This document shows positions 10,739-21,345 of a stretch of 64,000 nt of DNA, piece after piece. Within the stretch, counting starts at the first letter, position 1. Each line of letters starts with the position of its first letter. The DNA comes from Botryosphaeria dothidea (taxonomy: Eukaryota > Ascomycota > Dothideomycetes > Botryosphaeriales > Botryosphaeriaceae): NCBI GenBank assembly GCA_011503125.2, contig WWBZ02000001.1, positions 1,116,001 through 1,180,000 on the forward strand, read 5' to 3'. The notes under the pieces were generated by a model. It did no database searches. It worked only from the letters and a program-made list of their open reading frames with translations, and was not told where the DNA came from. Position numbers and translations under genes: made by a program.

Positions 10739-12670
10739 ATGGCTGCCCAGCCCGACATCTCGCAGATTCTGGCCGCCTTGGGTACGATGCGCCTGAATCA
10801 TCAACCACCCGCTGAATTTTTGTTCGCTGACATCCTCCGTCGCTGCAGCTGCCACCCAACGGCCCGCCAGCACCCCGTCGCAGAATCCCCATCAGCCGCC
10901 CCCGCAACAGCAAGCTCCGCAACCGCCCCAGAGTCTACCTCCAGGTTACCCAGGTTCCTACGTCACCCCGACGCCGCCTGCCAGCATGCCTCCCTACGGC
11001 CTGCCTCAGCCCACCAACTCCGGCAGTGTCGATTTGAGCGCCATAAAGCCCGTCAGCACTGGTTCTGTCAGCATCGCCGACGCTCTTGCGAAGGCGCGTA
11101 ACATCGCCGCTGAGAAGGGTCTGCAACCTTACGAAGGTACGTCAAGTGCAGTTGATCCCAGCTAGCAGGGCGCAACCAGTTCGTTCACTAACACCTTTTC
11201 CCTCTCTCAGCGCCCACTCGCGAGGATCCCAGGCTAGCCGGTCGTCCCTACCGCCGCTCGCGATCGCGCTCACGCTCTCCTCCACGTCGTGACAACTTCC
11301 GCGACAACTACAACCCCTACCGTGATGAGAGGCGGGACGATCGCCGCTATGGTCGTGACAGGTCTCGCTCACCCCCCAGCCGCGGTCGTGAAACCTTCTC
11401 CCCTCAGCGTGGCTACGCTGGCCGTGACCGGTCACCTCCGGACAGCGAAACCATCACCATCGAGTCCTCGCTTGTCGGTCTCGTTATCGGCCGCCAGGGT
11501 GAGAACCTCCGTCGTATCGAGCAAGACACCGGAACCAGGATTCAGTTCGTTACCGGACCCGAGGCTGGTGGCCCTCAGCGCCAGTGTCGCATTACCGGCC
11601 CTGTGCGCTCGCGCATGGACGCCAAGAGGGAGATTTACCGCATCATCGACGAGAACGGAGGTCAAAGTTCGAGGGACGGAAACCAGAGAGCAGGCTCTGC
11701 TTCTGCTGCAACCAAGCAGCAGAGAGGTAACCAGCCCGTACTTCGTGATGGCGAAAACAGTGTTCAGATCATGGTGCCGGACAGAACCGTTGGCTTGATT
11801 ATCGGACGGCAGGGTGAGACTATCCGCGATCTTCAGGAGCGCAGTGGATGCCATGTGAATATTGTTGGCGAGAACAAGAGCGTCAACGGCCTACGCCCAG
11901 TCAATCTCATCGGCAGTAGGGAAGCTGCTACTCGCGCCAAGGAGCTCATCATGGAAATTGTGGAAAGCGATACCCGTCCATCAGGACCACCGGCTAAGGA
12001 CCACAACCGTGGTGGAACATTTGACCCATCGGGTCCTGGTAAGATTAACGATACCATTGTCGTGCCGTCAGAGGCTGTTGGCATGATCATTGGCAAAGGT
12101 GAGTTTAGGGTGAACGTGCTTACTATCTAAACCGTCTCTGACCGACCTCCACAGGTGGTGAGACTATCAAGGAGATGCAAAACTCAACTGGATGCAAGAT
12201 CAATGTATCGCAAGCGTCTGGAGCTGATATTGAACGTGAGATCGGCCTTGTCGGCACCCGGCAGGCGATCGAAGATGCTAAACGGGCCATCTGGGATAAG
12301 GTGGATACCGTGGTACGTGTATGTGGCCCGCCCCGCCTGAGTGACTTAATCTGACTGGTTGCAGCGTGAGAAGAACGGGGGAGTAGGCAGTCGAGGAGGC
12401 CGTGGCCGTGACAACGATCCATATAATGAGCGCTACTCACAACCGCAGCAACAACAGGGCTACGCGCAGCAGCAGCCGGCAGGCATGCCACAGCAGCAAG
12501 CTGCCGCGCCTGGGGGCGATGCTGCTGCTGCGGGTGGAGCTGACCCGTATGCCATGTATGGCGGTTACCAGAACTACATGGCCATGTGGTATGCTGCGCT
12601 GGCTCAACAGCAGCAGGGCCAGCCAGGACAGCCAGGACAGACGCCGGGACAACAGCCTCCTGGAGCATAG
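10739..12670 (+). CDS. Triple KH-domain RNA-binding protein
   Basis: Five exons (10739-10781, 10849-11136, 11211-12098, 12155-12312, 12365-12670) give 560 residues. After a Pro/Gln-rich N-terminus and an Arg/Ser-rich stretch (RRSRSRSRSPPRRD, near residues 124-137), three KH modules follow. Their GxxG loops are VIGRQGENL (near 202), IIGRQGETI (near 308) and IIGKGGETI; the third is split by the intron at 12099-12154. The C-terminus is Gln/Gly-rich (QQQQGYAQQQPAG, PYAMYGGYQNYMAMWYAAL), resembling the tyrosine motifs of FUBP/KSRP-type proteins. KH proteins of this layout bind single-stranded RNA or DNA and act in mRNA processing, stability or transcription. The specific target here is not deducible. 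The start MAAQPDISQILAAL is the first ATG, and the first exon is only 43 nt. Confidence 0.88.
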
Positions 12671-13463
12671 ACGATCAGCGTGACGTCGTGAAGGCCGTGA
12701 CACCGATGCTTCTCACAGCGATGATGCGATGCGCCTGGCACCCGACTACTGCTTGCATGCATGCTTGACGATGGCTGATGCTCTCTGCTGCTTACTCGTG
12801 GCTTGCTCTCCGGACCCATTACTTTCCGACAGCCGTTGCTCTTTCTCTCTGCTTACCTGTCTACTCGCCTGCAAGCACGTCCACTTGGGTGCCTTTGTGC
12901 AATCATGGTTGATCTGCCGTCAGTTGCATGGACGTCGAGACTTGCAATGGCTATGCGATGACCTACTATACCCCGATACTCACTGGATGGCTTCAGTCAG
13001 ACGTCATTTGGTAGCGACTCTTGACCCATGATCTATTCATATCGGCCGTGCTCGGCAGCGAATCAGTGGCCCGCTCTACTACCAGTAAAAACTCGACATT
13101 GGCAGGAGCCGTAGCTCCGCCCACTTTTTTTTTTCCACTTCTCACCCCTCTTATACGTGCTGGACGATTCCGGAAAACAATCCAAAAAGTTTAAAGCCTG
13201 CATTTAATGGTCACTTTGAATTTTGGAAACGATCGACGTCTGGGACTTGACTTTCGCGGATGCGGGATACGTTGCAGGCCGGGCAATAATCGACGACGAT
13301 GACGGTGTGCAACTGCGGCACGGGTACCTGCCTGTTGCACTTGATGGTCGCGGGTCCCCTTTTTTGTATGGGCATTGCGCTCTCCTTCTTCCACGGCACC
13401 CAGTCCATACGAATCTAGGCGTGTTAGTTTTTATTTCCATATTATGAATTCAGTCACGCTGTG

Positions 13464-13469
13464 TGATAA
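13464..13469 (+). promoter_or_regulatory. GATA-type (AreA/NIT2-like) site
   Basis: TGATAA matches the HGATAR core bound by fungal nitrogen GATA activators, about 640 bp upstream of the xanthine dehydrogenase start. A single hexamer is weak evidence alone; it is paired with another at 13737. Confidence 0.35.
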
Positions 13470-13664
13470 TTGATTGCCGTGAGCGATGCGTGAATAATGT
13501 GCCAAGCATCCCAAGGTGGTACTGGGTGATCTGCTACCGGGAAGACACAGCGACAGGCCCAATCAGGGCGGGGTGTTCTTGGCTGACAATGAATTGCGGA
13601 CAATCACGTGCGATTCCCCGGGCGGCGGCGGCGGCGGGGGCTGCAGGTCCGCCTGCCCCACCAT

Positions 13665-13678
13665 TCGGACGTCGCCGC
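13665..13678. promoter_or_regulatory. UaY-like site upstream of xanthine dehydrogenase
   Basis: TCGG, six bases (ACGTCG), then CCGC matches seven of the eight fixed bases of TCGG-N6-CCGA, the site known for the purine-pathway activator UaY in Aspergillus nidulans. It lies about 430 bp upstream of the xanthine dehydrogenase ATG, between the two GATA hexamers. Confidence 0.4.
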
Positions 13679-13736
13679 CCAGCGCGCGCAACTGCTGCAT
13701 CTCGAACGCGCACGGTGCGCGACCGGCCGCCCCTCT

Positions 13737-13742
13737 TGATAA
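13737..13742 (+). promoter_or_regulatory. GATA-type (AreA/NIT2-like) site
   Basis: TGATAA, followed by G, lies about 360 bp upstream of the xanthine dehydrogenase start and 60 bp from the UaY-like palindrome. This is the expected combination for nitrogen-repressed, purine-induced control. Confidence 0.4.
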
Positions 13743-14102
13743 GAACCCTTTGCCGATATCACTTTCCCGTTTGGCGCTTACCTACCATTTCTAGCTCTTC
13801 TTTTTCCTCCCGTCTTTCTTTCCCCTTCACCTATTTTTTCTGCTTATGCGCGGTGTCGTCTCCGCCGTACGTTGTTAATACCATTCTCCCTTGTCTCGCC
13901 GCCACAGCTGCGGAGACCCAGCTACTGCACGCAACCGTGCTCATTCCGCGGCGGGGTTTCCGACTCCTGTTTCCTTAGTACACCGAGTCTCTATCTAGGT
14001 CTGCGAGGAACAAGAAACAACGAATCCCACGGGCTCTTCTTCGTTTCGTCACAAAGAACTCCATCCCTTTGTCTTTTCTCCACCGCCACCCGCCCCACCA
14101 CC

Positions 14103-17100
14103 ATGGCCCCCGGCGTCGTCGACCCGGCCGTCCCCGCCGCGGCGCCCGCATCGCTCGCCTCGGTCACGGCCGACTACGACGACACGCTGCGCTTCTACCT
14201 GAACGGCACGCGCGTGGTGCTGGACGACGCAGACCCGGAGGCGACGCTGCTCGAGTACCTGCGCGGCGTGGGGCTGACGGGCACGAAGCTGGGCTGCGCC
14301 GAGGGCGGCTGCGGCGCCTGCACCGTCGTTGTGAGCCAGTGGAACCCGACGACGCGCAAGGTGTATCATGCGAGCGTCAATGCCTGCCTGGCGCCGCTGG
14401 TGAGCGTGGATGGCAAGCATGTGGTAACGGTGGAGGCGCTAGGGGATCCGTCGAGGCCGCATCCGGTGCAGGAGAGGATCGCCAAGTTGAATGGTAGCCA
14501 ATGCGGATTTTGCACGCCGGGTATTGTCATGGTAGGTGCGCTTGCTGCTTGAATTATTGCACTGGTGGATGGCCCATAAAGCGGGGCCCCGGGGGAAGAA
14601 CCTCTGTTAACCTGAGTGGAGTTTGTGGGAACTGGCAACTGACAAGCACTGAATAGAGCCTGTACGCCCTCCTAAGAAATAATCCCGAGCCTTCGGAACA
14701 CGATGTCGAAGAAGCCTTCGATGGCAATCTCTGCCGGTGTACCGGATACAGGCCGATTCTTGATGCTGCGCAAAGTTTCAGTGTCAAAAGCCCTTGTGGA
14801 AATGCAACCGTAAATGGTGGCAGTGGGTGTTGCATGGAGAAGACTAATGGAGCAAACGGCGGTTGCTGCAAGAATGGCACCAATGAAGTGAACGGTGACG
14901 CGGAGCCCGTCAAGCGCTACACGCCTCCAGGATTCATCGCATATCAGCCCGACACCGAATTGATTTTCCCTCCTGCATTACGGAAGCACGAGTTCAGGCC
15001 ACTGGCGTTTGGAAACAAGAAGAAGAGGTGGTTCAGGCCGGCGACCATGCAACAATTGCTGGAAATCAAGAGTGCCTATCCGTCTGCCAAGCTCATCGGT
15101 GGAAGCACCGAGACGCAGATCGAGGTGAAGTTCAAGAACATGCAGTATACAGCCTCAGTCTTTGTGGGCGATATCCCTGAACTGAGACAATACTCGTTCA
15201 ATGATGACCACCTCGAGATTGGTGGCAACGTGGTGCTTACGGACCTCGAAAATATTGCGAAAGAAGCTTTGAAACATTACGGAGAGACAAAAGGACAGCC
15301 CTTCGCAGCGATCCTGAAGCAGCTCAGATATTTCGCTGGCAGGCAAATTCGTAATGTGGGAACGCCGGCTGGAAACCTTGCCACTGCCTCCCCGATTTCC
15401 GATTTGAACCCCGTTTTTGTCGCTACGAGGACAACTCTGGTGGCCAAGAGCTTAAACAAAACGATTGAGATACCCATGGCTGAGTTCTTCAAGGGCTACA
15501 GAGTAACAGCACTTCCTCCAGACGCCATTATCGCCAGCTTGAGAATACCGGTTGCCAAAGAGAAAAATGAATATTTGCAAGCTTTCAAGCAGGCGAAGCG
15601 GAAGGACGACGATATTGCAATTGTCAATGCGGCCTTCCGTCTCTCTCTCAGCGACGCCTACACGGTCGACTCGATAGATCTGGTCTATGGCGGTATGGCT
15701 CCGACTACAGTTGCCGCGAAGAAGACGGTCGAGTTCCTCCAGAACAAGAAGTGGACAGATCCGCAGACGTTGGAAGGAGCTTTCGGTACATTAGAAGAGG
15801 ATTTCGATCTCCGCTTTGGGGTTCCCGGCGGTATGGCAACGTACCGAAAAACGCTCGCGCTGAGTTTCTTTTACAAATTTTATCACGAGGTGCTGGAGAA
15901 ATTGAAAACAGAAGAGGCAGAAATCGACAAGCAGGCAATTGGAGAGATTGAGCGCGAGATTTCATACGGAAAGAAGGATCACACGGTCGCCGACAAGTAC
16001 GAGCAGAAGATCCTGGGCAAGCAGCGGGAACACGTTGCGGCGATGAAGCAGGTAACTGGTCAAGCCCAATACACGGACGACATCCCTCCCCAGAAGAACG
16101 AGCTGTACGGCTGCATGGTTCTCTCCACGAAGGCACATGCAAAGCTCCTCAGCGTCGACCCGTCTCCGGCTCTTGACCTCCCTGGTGTTGTTGAATGGGT
16201 TGACCACAGGGATCTTCCTAACCCTGAAGCCAACTGGTGGGGTGCTCCCAACTGCGACGAAGTCTTCTTCGCAGTTGATGAAGTCTTCACAGCTGGTCAG
16301 CCGATTGGCATGATCTTGGCTAAGTCGGCTAAGCATGCCGAAGCTGGCGCGAGGGCTGTGAAGGTGGAATATGAGGAGCTGCCAGCCATCTTCACGATTG
16401 AGGAAGCTATTGAGAAGGAGAGCTTCTTCCAGCATTACAGGTGGATCCAGAAGGGCGATACCGAGGAGGCGTTCAAGAAGTGCGACCACATTTTCACTGG
16501 TGTTGCGCGTATGGGTGGTCAAGAACACTTCTACCTCGAGACTCAAGCATGCATTGCTGTACCAAAGCCCGAGGATGGAGAGATGGAAATTTGGAGCAGC
16601 ACGCAGAACCCAGCCGAGACGTGAGTGGACACTAATCATTACATGACTTATAAATTACTGACACTGGCTCTCAATAGGCAAGCATACGTCGCTCAGGTCA
16701 CCGGTGTTGCTGCAAATAAGATCGTCGCCAAGGTTAAGCGTATGGGGGGTGGTTTCGGTGGCAAGGAGACTCGCTCCATTCAGCTTGCAGGTATCGTGGC
16801 CGCTGCTGCTAAGAAAACCAAGCGTCCTGTGCGCTGTATGCTCAACCGCGACGAGGACATTTTGACTTCCGGCCAACGTCATCCATTCCTGGGTCGCTGG
16901 AAGGTTGGTGTGAACAAAGACGGCAAAATCCAGGCTCTTGACGTGGACATCTTCAACAACGGCGGGTGGAGCCAGGATCTGAGCGCAGCTGTTGTTGACA
17001 GAGCTACTTCTCATGTCGATGGCGCCTACCTTATTCCGAATGTGTACGCTCGCGGCCGGGTATGCAAGACGAACACGGTCTCCAATACTGCCTTCCGTGG

Positions 17101-18364
17101 ATTCGGTGGACCTCAGGGCATGTTCATTGCTGAAAGCTACATGGAGGAAGTTGCCGACCACCTTTGCATGCCTGTGGACGAGTTCCGCAGGATTAACATG
17201 TACAAGGCTGGAGATCACACGCACTTCAACCAGGAGCTCAAGGACTACTTTGTGCCCCTCATGTACAAGCAAGTGGTGGAGGAATCGGACTATGAGCGCC
17301 GCCGCAAGGAGGCTGACGAGTTCAACAAGACGCACAAGTGGAACAAACGCGGCTTGTCCATCATTCCGACCAAATTCGGCATTTCCTTCACCGCGCTCTT
17401 CCTCAACCAAGCCGGAGCTTTGGTGCATATCTATCATGATGGCTCAGTCCTACTTGCCCACGGTGGAACGGAGATGGGTCAAGGTCTCCATACGAAGATG
17501 ATCATGATCGCTGCTGAGGCGCTCGGCGTTCCGCAGGATAATGTCTTCATTGCAGAGACTGCAACCAACACCGTCGCTAACACGTCTTCGACTGCCGCTT
17601 CTGCCTCCTCGGATCTTAACGGATACGCGATTTGGAATGCTTGTGAACAGCTCAATGAGCGTCTGAAGCCGTACCGCGAGAAGCTGGGCCCCACTGCCAC
17701 CATGAAAGAACTTGCCCACGCCGCATATTTCGACCGTGTCAATCTTTCGGCCAACGGTTTCTACAAGACGCCCGACATTGGCTACATGTGGGGCGAGAAC
17801 ACCGGTATGATGTACTTCTACTTCACACAGGGCGTTGCAGCTGCCGAGGTCGAAATCGACACTCTGACGGGCGACTGGACGTGCCGCCGCGCGGACATCA
17901 AGATGGACGTCGGCCGGTCCATCAACCCAGCCATCGACTACGGCCAGATCGAAGGCGCGTTCGTCCAGGGTCAGGGCCTGTTCACGACGGAGGAGATGCT
18001 ATGGCACCGCGCCTCAGGTCAGATCTTCACCCGCGGGCCCGGCGCCTACAAGATCCCGGGCTTCAGGGATATTCCTCAGGAATTCAACGTCAGCCTGCTC
18101 AAGGATGTGAACTGGGAGAACTTGCGCACGATCCAGCGCTCGAGGGGTGTCGGCGAGCCGCCGCTGTTCATGGGCAGCGCCGTGTTCTTCGCCATCAGGG
18201 ATGCGCTTAAGGCGGCGAGGAAGGAGTGGGGCGAGGAGGGGGTGTTGAGTTTACAGAGTCCGGCGACGGTGGAGAGGATTAGGGTCAGCTGCGCGGATCC
18301 AATTGTTAAGAGGGCGACGGTCGCGCCGAAGGAGGGGGAGAAGAGCTTTTTTGTTAGCATTTGA
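14103..18364 (+). CDS. hxA: Xanthine dehydrogenase (purine hydroxylase)
   Basis: Three exons (14103-14531, 14657-16620, 16678-18364) total 1360 codons, the normal length. The enzyme oxidises hypoxanthine to xanthine and xanthine to urate in purine catabolism, with molybdopterin, two [2Fe-2S] centres and FAD. The N-terminal plant-type [2Fe-2S] domain has Cys65, 70, 73 and 95; the second has Cys134, 137, 169 and 171. The FAD domain follows a Cys/Gly/Asn-rich linker, with [15 protein letters not shown] typical of it. In the Mo domain I see GGGFGGKE, the substrate Arg in [11 protein letters not shown], and GVGEPPLF with catalytic Glu1291. All key residues are present, so it should be active. The NAD-binding FAD domain and family size favour dehydrogenase over aldehyde oxidase. 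Upstream GATA and UaY-like sites fit nitrogen control. Confidence 0.95.
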
Positions 18365-18528
18365 GGCTTTGCATTGGATGGATCTTGGGATGTTATGAGG
18401 CAAAAATGATTTTGGGATGAGATATGAATGAAACGGAGTTTTGTACAGTGCTTCTTAGGCGGACCGGCCGGTGCAAGTGACCACGACTGCAGGAATCCGT
18501 GCAATTTCAATGTGTATGGTTAAGGGAT

Positions 18529-18621
18529 AACGTGTGGGTAGTGGATGCATTCATCCGGACGTAAGTGTCTCGCAAGATTGACTACACTTACATCCAAACG
18601 AATGCTTCCACTCTCTACGTT
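18529..18621. repeat. Palindromic MITE-like repeat, copy B
   Basis: This is the best preserved copy. The left arm reads inward through GTGGATGCATTCATCCGGAC and GTAAGTGT. The reversed right arm reads GTGGAAGCATTCGTTTGG then ATGTAAGTGT, and both outer ends carry AACGT. Arms are about 40 bp around a 14-bp centre. A direct TTAAGGG occurs at both edges (18520-18526 and 18620-18626), a possible target-site duplication, although the right one overlaps the arm end. Confidence 0.7.
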
Positions 18622-20429
18622 AAGGGCCCGCTGCAATACTACTAGGCAGCACACAGCTCCGGTGGCTGAGGGAACCCTCGGCTTTGTGAGCAAAGACTGC
18701 CGTACTTGATCCGTCATTAGGAGACTTGTTTCCAATCTTGTAAATTCGACGTTCGTTTGAATGAATCGGCTCTCAACCTGGACGACTGATAGACCACATA
18801 CTAGACTATTCGCGCACCCTGCACTGTATCTTTTGTTGAAAGGTTATGCAGTCACCAGGCCATCATTTGCCGGGTCAAATGCCACGGCGTACATCGAATC
18901 CATGCATATGTTCTGCCTGTTATTGCACCCGTGCTTTGTAGTCCGCCCTGAAAACAGTGAACTCGTGACAAGGAGAGAATGTCCAGATCAGATCGTCCAA
19001 CTTTCCAGAATGTAGCCGAGAACGTTGCGCAACCTTTCTAAATTCGGACGGGCGGCCATTCAGCGGCCTTGCGCGTTGTATGGAATCCGGGAGCTGTCCA
19101 AAAGAATGGCGGTCGATCGAATGATCATTCCGGGTCGCTCCTCAGAGGAACCGTTTGGTAACAGTTGAATGTGGCATGAGACCGGTGAGCTTCTGGAGAC
19201 TCATAGCCTGTGGCTTGCTGCTCCATTGAGGTGTCATCCTTTGATCCGTTTGGTTCAAGAGAGCCGAGGACTGGTGTTGTTGCTGTAGGAGAACGTGATG
19301 GTTCTCGTCTCGATGAGCCTGTAAGGGAAGACACGTCAGAGAGAGCTTCAAGCAGCAGCCACCTCCACCCTCTCCAGAGATGGTCATTCATACCTATTGA
19401 AGGTCCAGAGATGGAGAGTCGTGGGACTATCTGCTCGACGAGATCGACTTTTGCGACACGGCGCTGCCCGAAGTGCGCAGTTGCGAGAACGAGATCACGA
19501 CTTGAGGAAGAAGAGCAGCAACAAGCTTCATCTTGGGCTTAGGAGAGAAGAACATCTTTGTACTTTGCGAGGATTGTATTTTCGAAAGGAGAAGAGTCTG
19601 TAGCAAAGAGACTGTTCCAAGTGATTGCGACCTGAAAGACGGTGTTGAAGCACGTCAACCTCCCCCTTACATATCCTCCCTCCCCGAAACCTTAGGCATC
19701 CTCAGCCCATGGTGGTCAGTCGAACCCAAGACGGAACGTTGCAGAAAAGCTTCGAGGCCAGAGCAATCATGGGCGCTTGCGCTTGCGCTTGCGGTGCACC
19801 CGGAAGCTGCCGTGGTGGGGTCGACCGGTCGAGATAACGCAATCCGCTTCAGGTTGTGTATATACTTTCATATGCAAGCGATATGATGAGCTGATATTCC
19901 TCAATCTCACGCGTGTCCGCCGAGTGCTGCATGCGCCCGCATTTGATGCGGGTCTGTATAACCTCAGTGTTGGAAACGTGGTCTGTTACGAAGCTGTCGC
20001 AATCGCACTGGCCGCAACCACCACCACATTCGAGGGGAACCACAATGGTGCAATACCGGAAAAGGCCAAAGACGCAATCAGACGCTCTATCTGATAGCAG
20101 GGAGACGAGGCGTCGACCGATTGTGGCAAGGTTACGTGAGCTCTTGCGAAGTGTTGTCCTGCCAGCTTTCCCGAAGTGAGCTGGCGCGTGCATGCGCCAA
20201 TAACGTTGCGTTCTCGCTGCATATGCTGTGTCGACCGCAGATGACAACATGAAACAGTCCACAATTGCTCACGCCAGACGCGAGGGGCTCCGTTCGACAT
20301 CCTCAGACGATGTCTCAGCAGACCTCAGACGCCCAAAACGCAACTTCGGCTGAGACTCGGATCATGCAACAGCCCATTCACCACAACACCACGCAGATAG
20401 CCAATATGTCGCCCATATTCGGCACGCTG

Positions 20430-20436
20430 TATAAAA
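20430..20436 (+). promoter_or_regulatory. TATA box (TATAAAA)
   Basis: TATAAAA lies 211 bp upstream of the ATG at 20647. It is so close to an in-frame ATG at 20440 that the latter would fall before or at the transcription start, which supports 20647 as the real start codon. Confidence 0.4.
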
Positions 20437-20646
20437 GTCATGCAGTCCGCATGTCAATTGATGGTAGCAAACCACAGCCTTCTTCTCCTTCCAGACCTTC
20501 CTCTGCTCTCCTCCCAGCCTCTTCAACTCACCACACCACGCCACCAGAAGTGCCGGTCACCTCTGTCACGTTACTTCCACAACGAATCTCACGAACACAA
20601 CCAAACTCTCAAATCAAGCCCGCTTAATCAACACAAATCCCCCAAA

Positions 20647-20988
20647 ATGTGCTCCCGCTGCGCCACCACCGCCACCAAGGTCTGCCAGGCCATCCGCCCC
20701 ACCGCCTCTCGTGCAGCACCACGCGTCCAGGTTTCTCAACAAACCGCTCGCTCAATCCACAACCGGCCCTTCAAGCCCTACAAGGGCCACCCGATGACCG
20801 TGGCGCAGGCGGTCAAGCACAACAAGGCCAGCATGGCAGGCGTCGGAACCGTGACCAGCGCGCTACTGGTCGCCACCGGAGCCGCGAAGCTGATGCACGG
20901 CATTGAGGAGAACAGCTACGTTGACGGAAGGGACAGGAACGGTGTGCAAGCCTATCTCGCCAGGAAGAATGGCTCGGTTGTCGTATGA
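20647..20988 (+). CDS. Small hypothetical protein, 113 aa, likely mitochondrial/membrane
   Basis: The ORF from ATG 20647 begins MCSRCATTATKVCQAIRP. Its N-terminal 45 residues have many Arg/Lys and Ser/Ala but almost no acidic residues, as in a mitochondrial presequence (ARSIHNRPFKPYKG). A single hydrophobic segment follows at about residues 67-82 (AGVGTVTSALLVATGAAKLM), then a short polar tail. I do not recognise the family. The frame stays open upstream to an ATG at 20440, but that ATG is directly next to the TATA box and is unlikely to be in the mRNA. No intron is seen. Confidence 0.65.
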   Translation: MCSRCATTATKVCQAIRPTASRAAPRVQVSQQTARSIHNRPFKPYKGHPMTVAQAVKHNKASMAGVGTVTSALLVATGAAKLMHGIEENSYVDGRDRNGVQAYLARKNGSVVV

Positions 20989-21345
20989 GCGGGGGTTGAA
21001 GTTGGAAGTGGAAGTGCTCTGGAGGGAGATAAGGGGTGGGTACGCCCAGATGGAAGCAACTAAAAAAAGAGTTGCATGAATACTACAAATCACGCCCGAT
21101 AAATCAGCGGGAGTAGTGGAGCATCGGAGTATAGACAGTGTCTTACTTGAATTTGATTGAATTATTCCATTGCGTCTGAGAAAGCGAATCTCGGTGAACT
21201 GACCGCTCTCACCACCGTGACGTGTCCAAATTCGGCGTGCGGGGTTGGAATAAATGGTGTCATGTCCGCGAGAGAACGAAGACCCTACCCGACTTTCTTG
21301 TGAATGCGCAAGCTCGTTTCCTTACATTCTGTCATCCGTGCATCG
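20989..21345. other. Short convergent intergenic region
   Basis: 3' spacer between the small plus-strand gene and the minus-strand Zn2Cys6 regulator. I see nothing specific in it. Confidence 0.5.

Larger units (their letters stand above)
12671..14102. other. Intergenic region, promoter of xanthine dehydrogenase
   Basis: No gene is supported. There is a T-run at about 13124-13134, a (GGC)n tract at about 13620-13640, and a long pyrimidine-rich leader from about 13790 to the xanthine dehydrogenase ATG. Candidate regulatory sites are listed separately. Confidence 0.5.
18365..20646. other. Intergenic region with repeat copy B
   Basis: A 2.3 kb spacer. It carries palindromic repeat B at 18529-18621 and a short GCGCTT tandem at about 19767-19787. 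Several 80-137-codon ORFs on both strands overlap each other and show no recognisable family or codon bias. I leave them unannotated. Confidence 0.45.

Noticed and set aside
19125..20300. Several 80-137-codon ORFs in the xanthine dehydrogenase 3' spacer
   Set aside because: They overlap on both strands and lack codon bias, splice structure or family resemblance.
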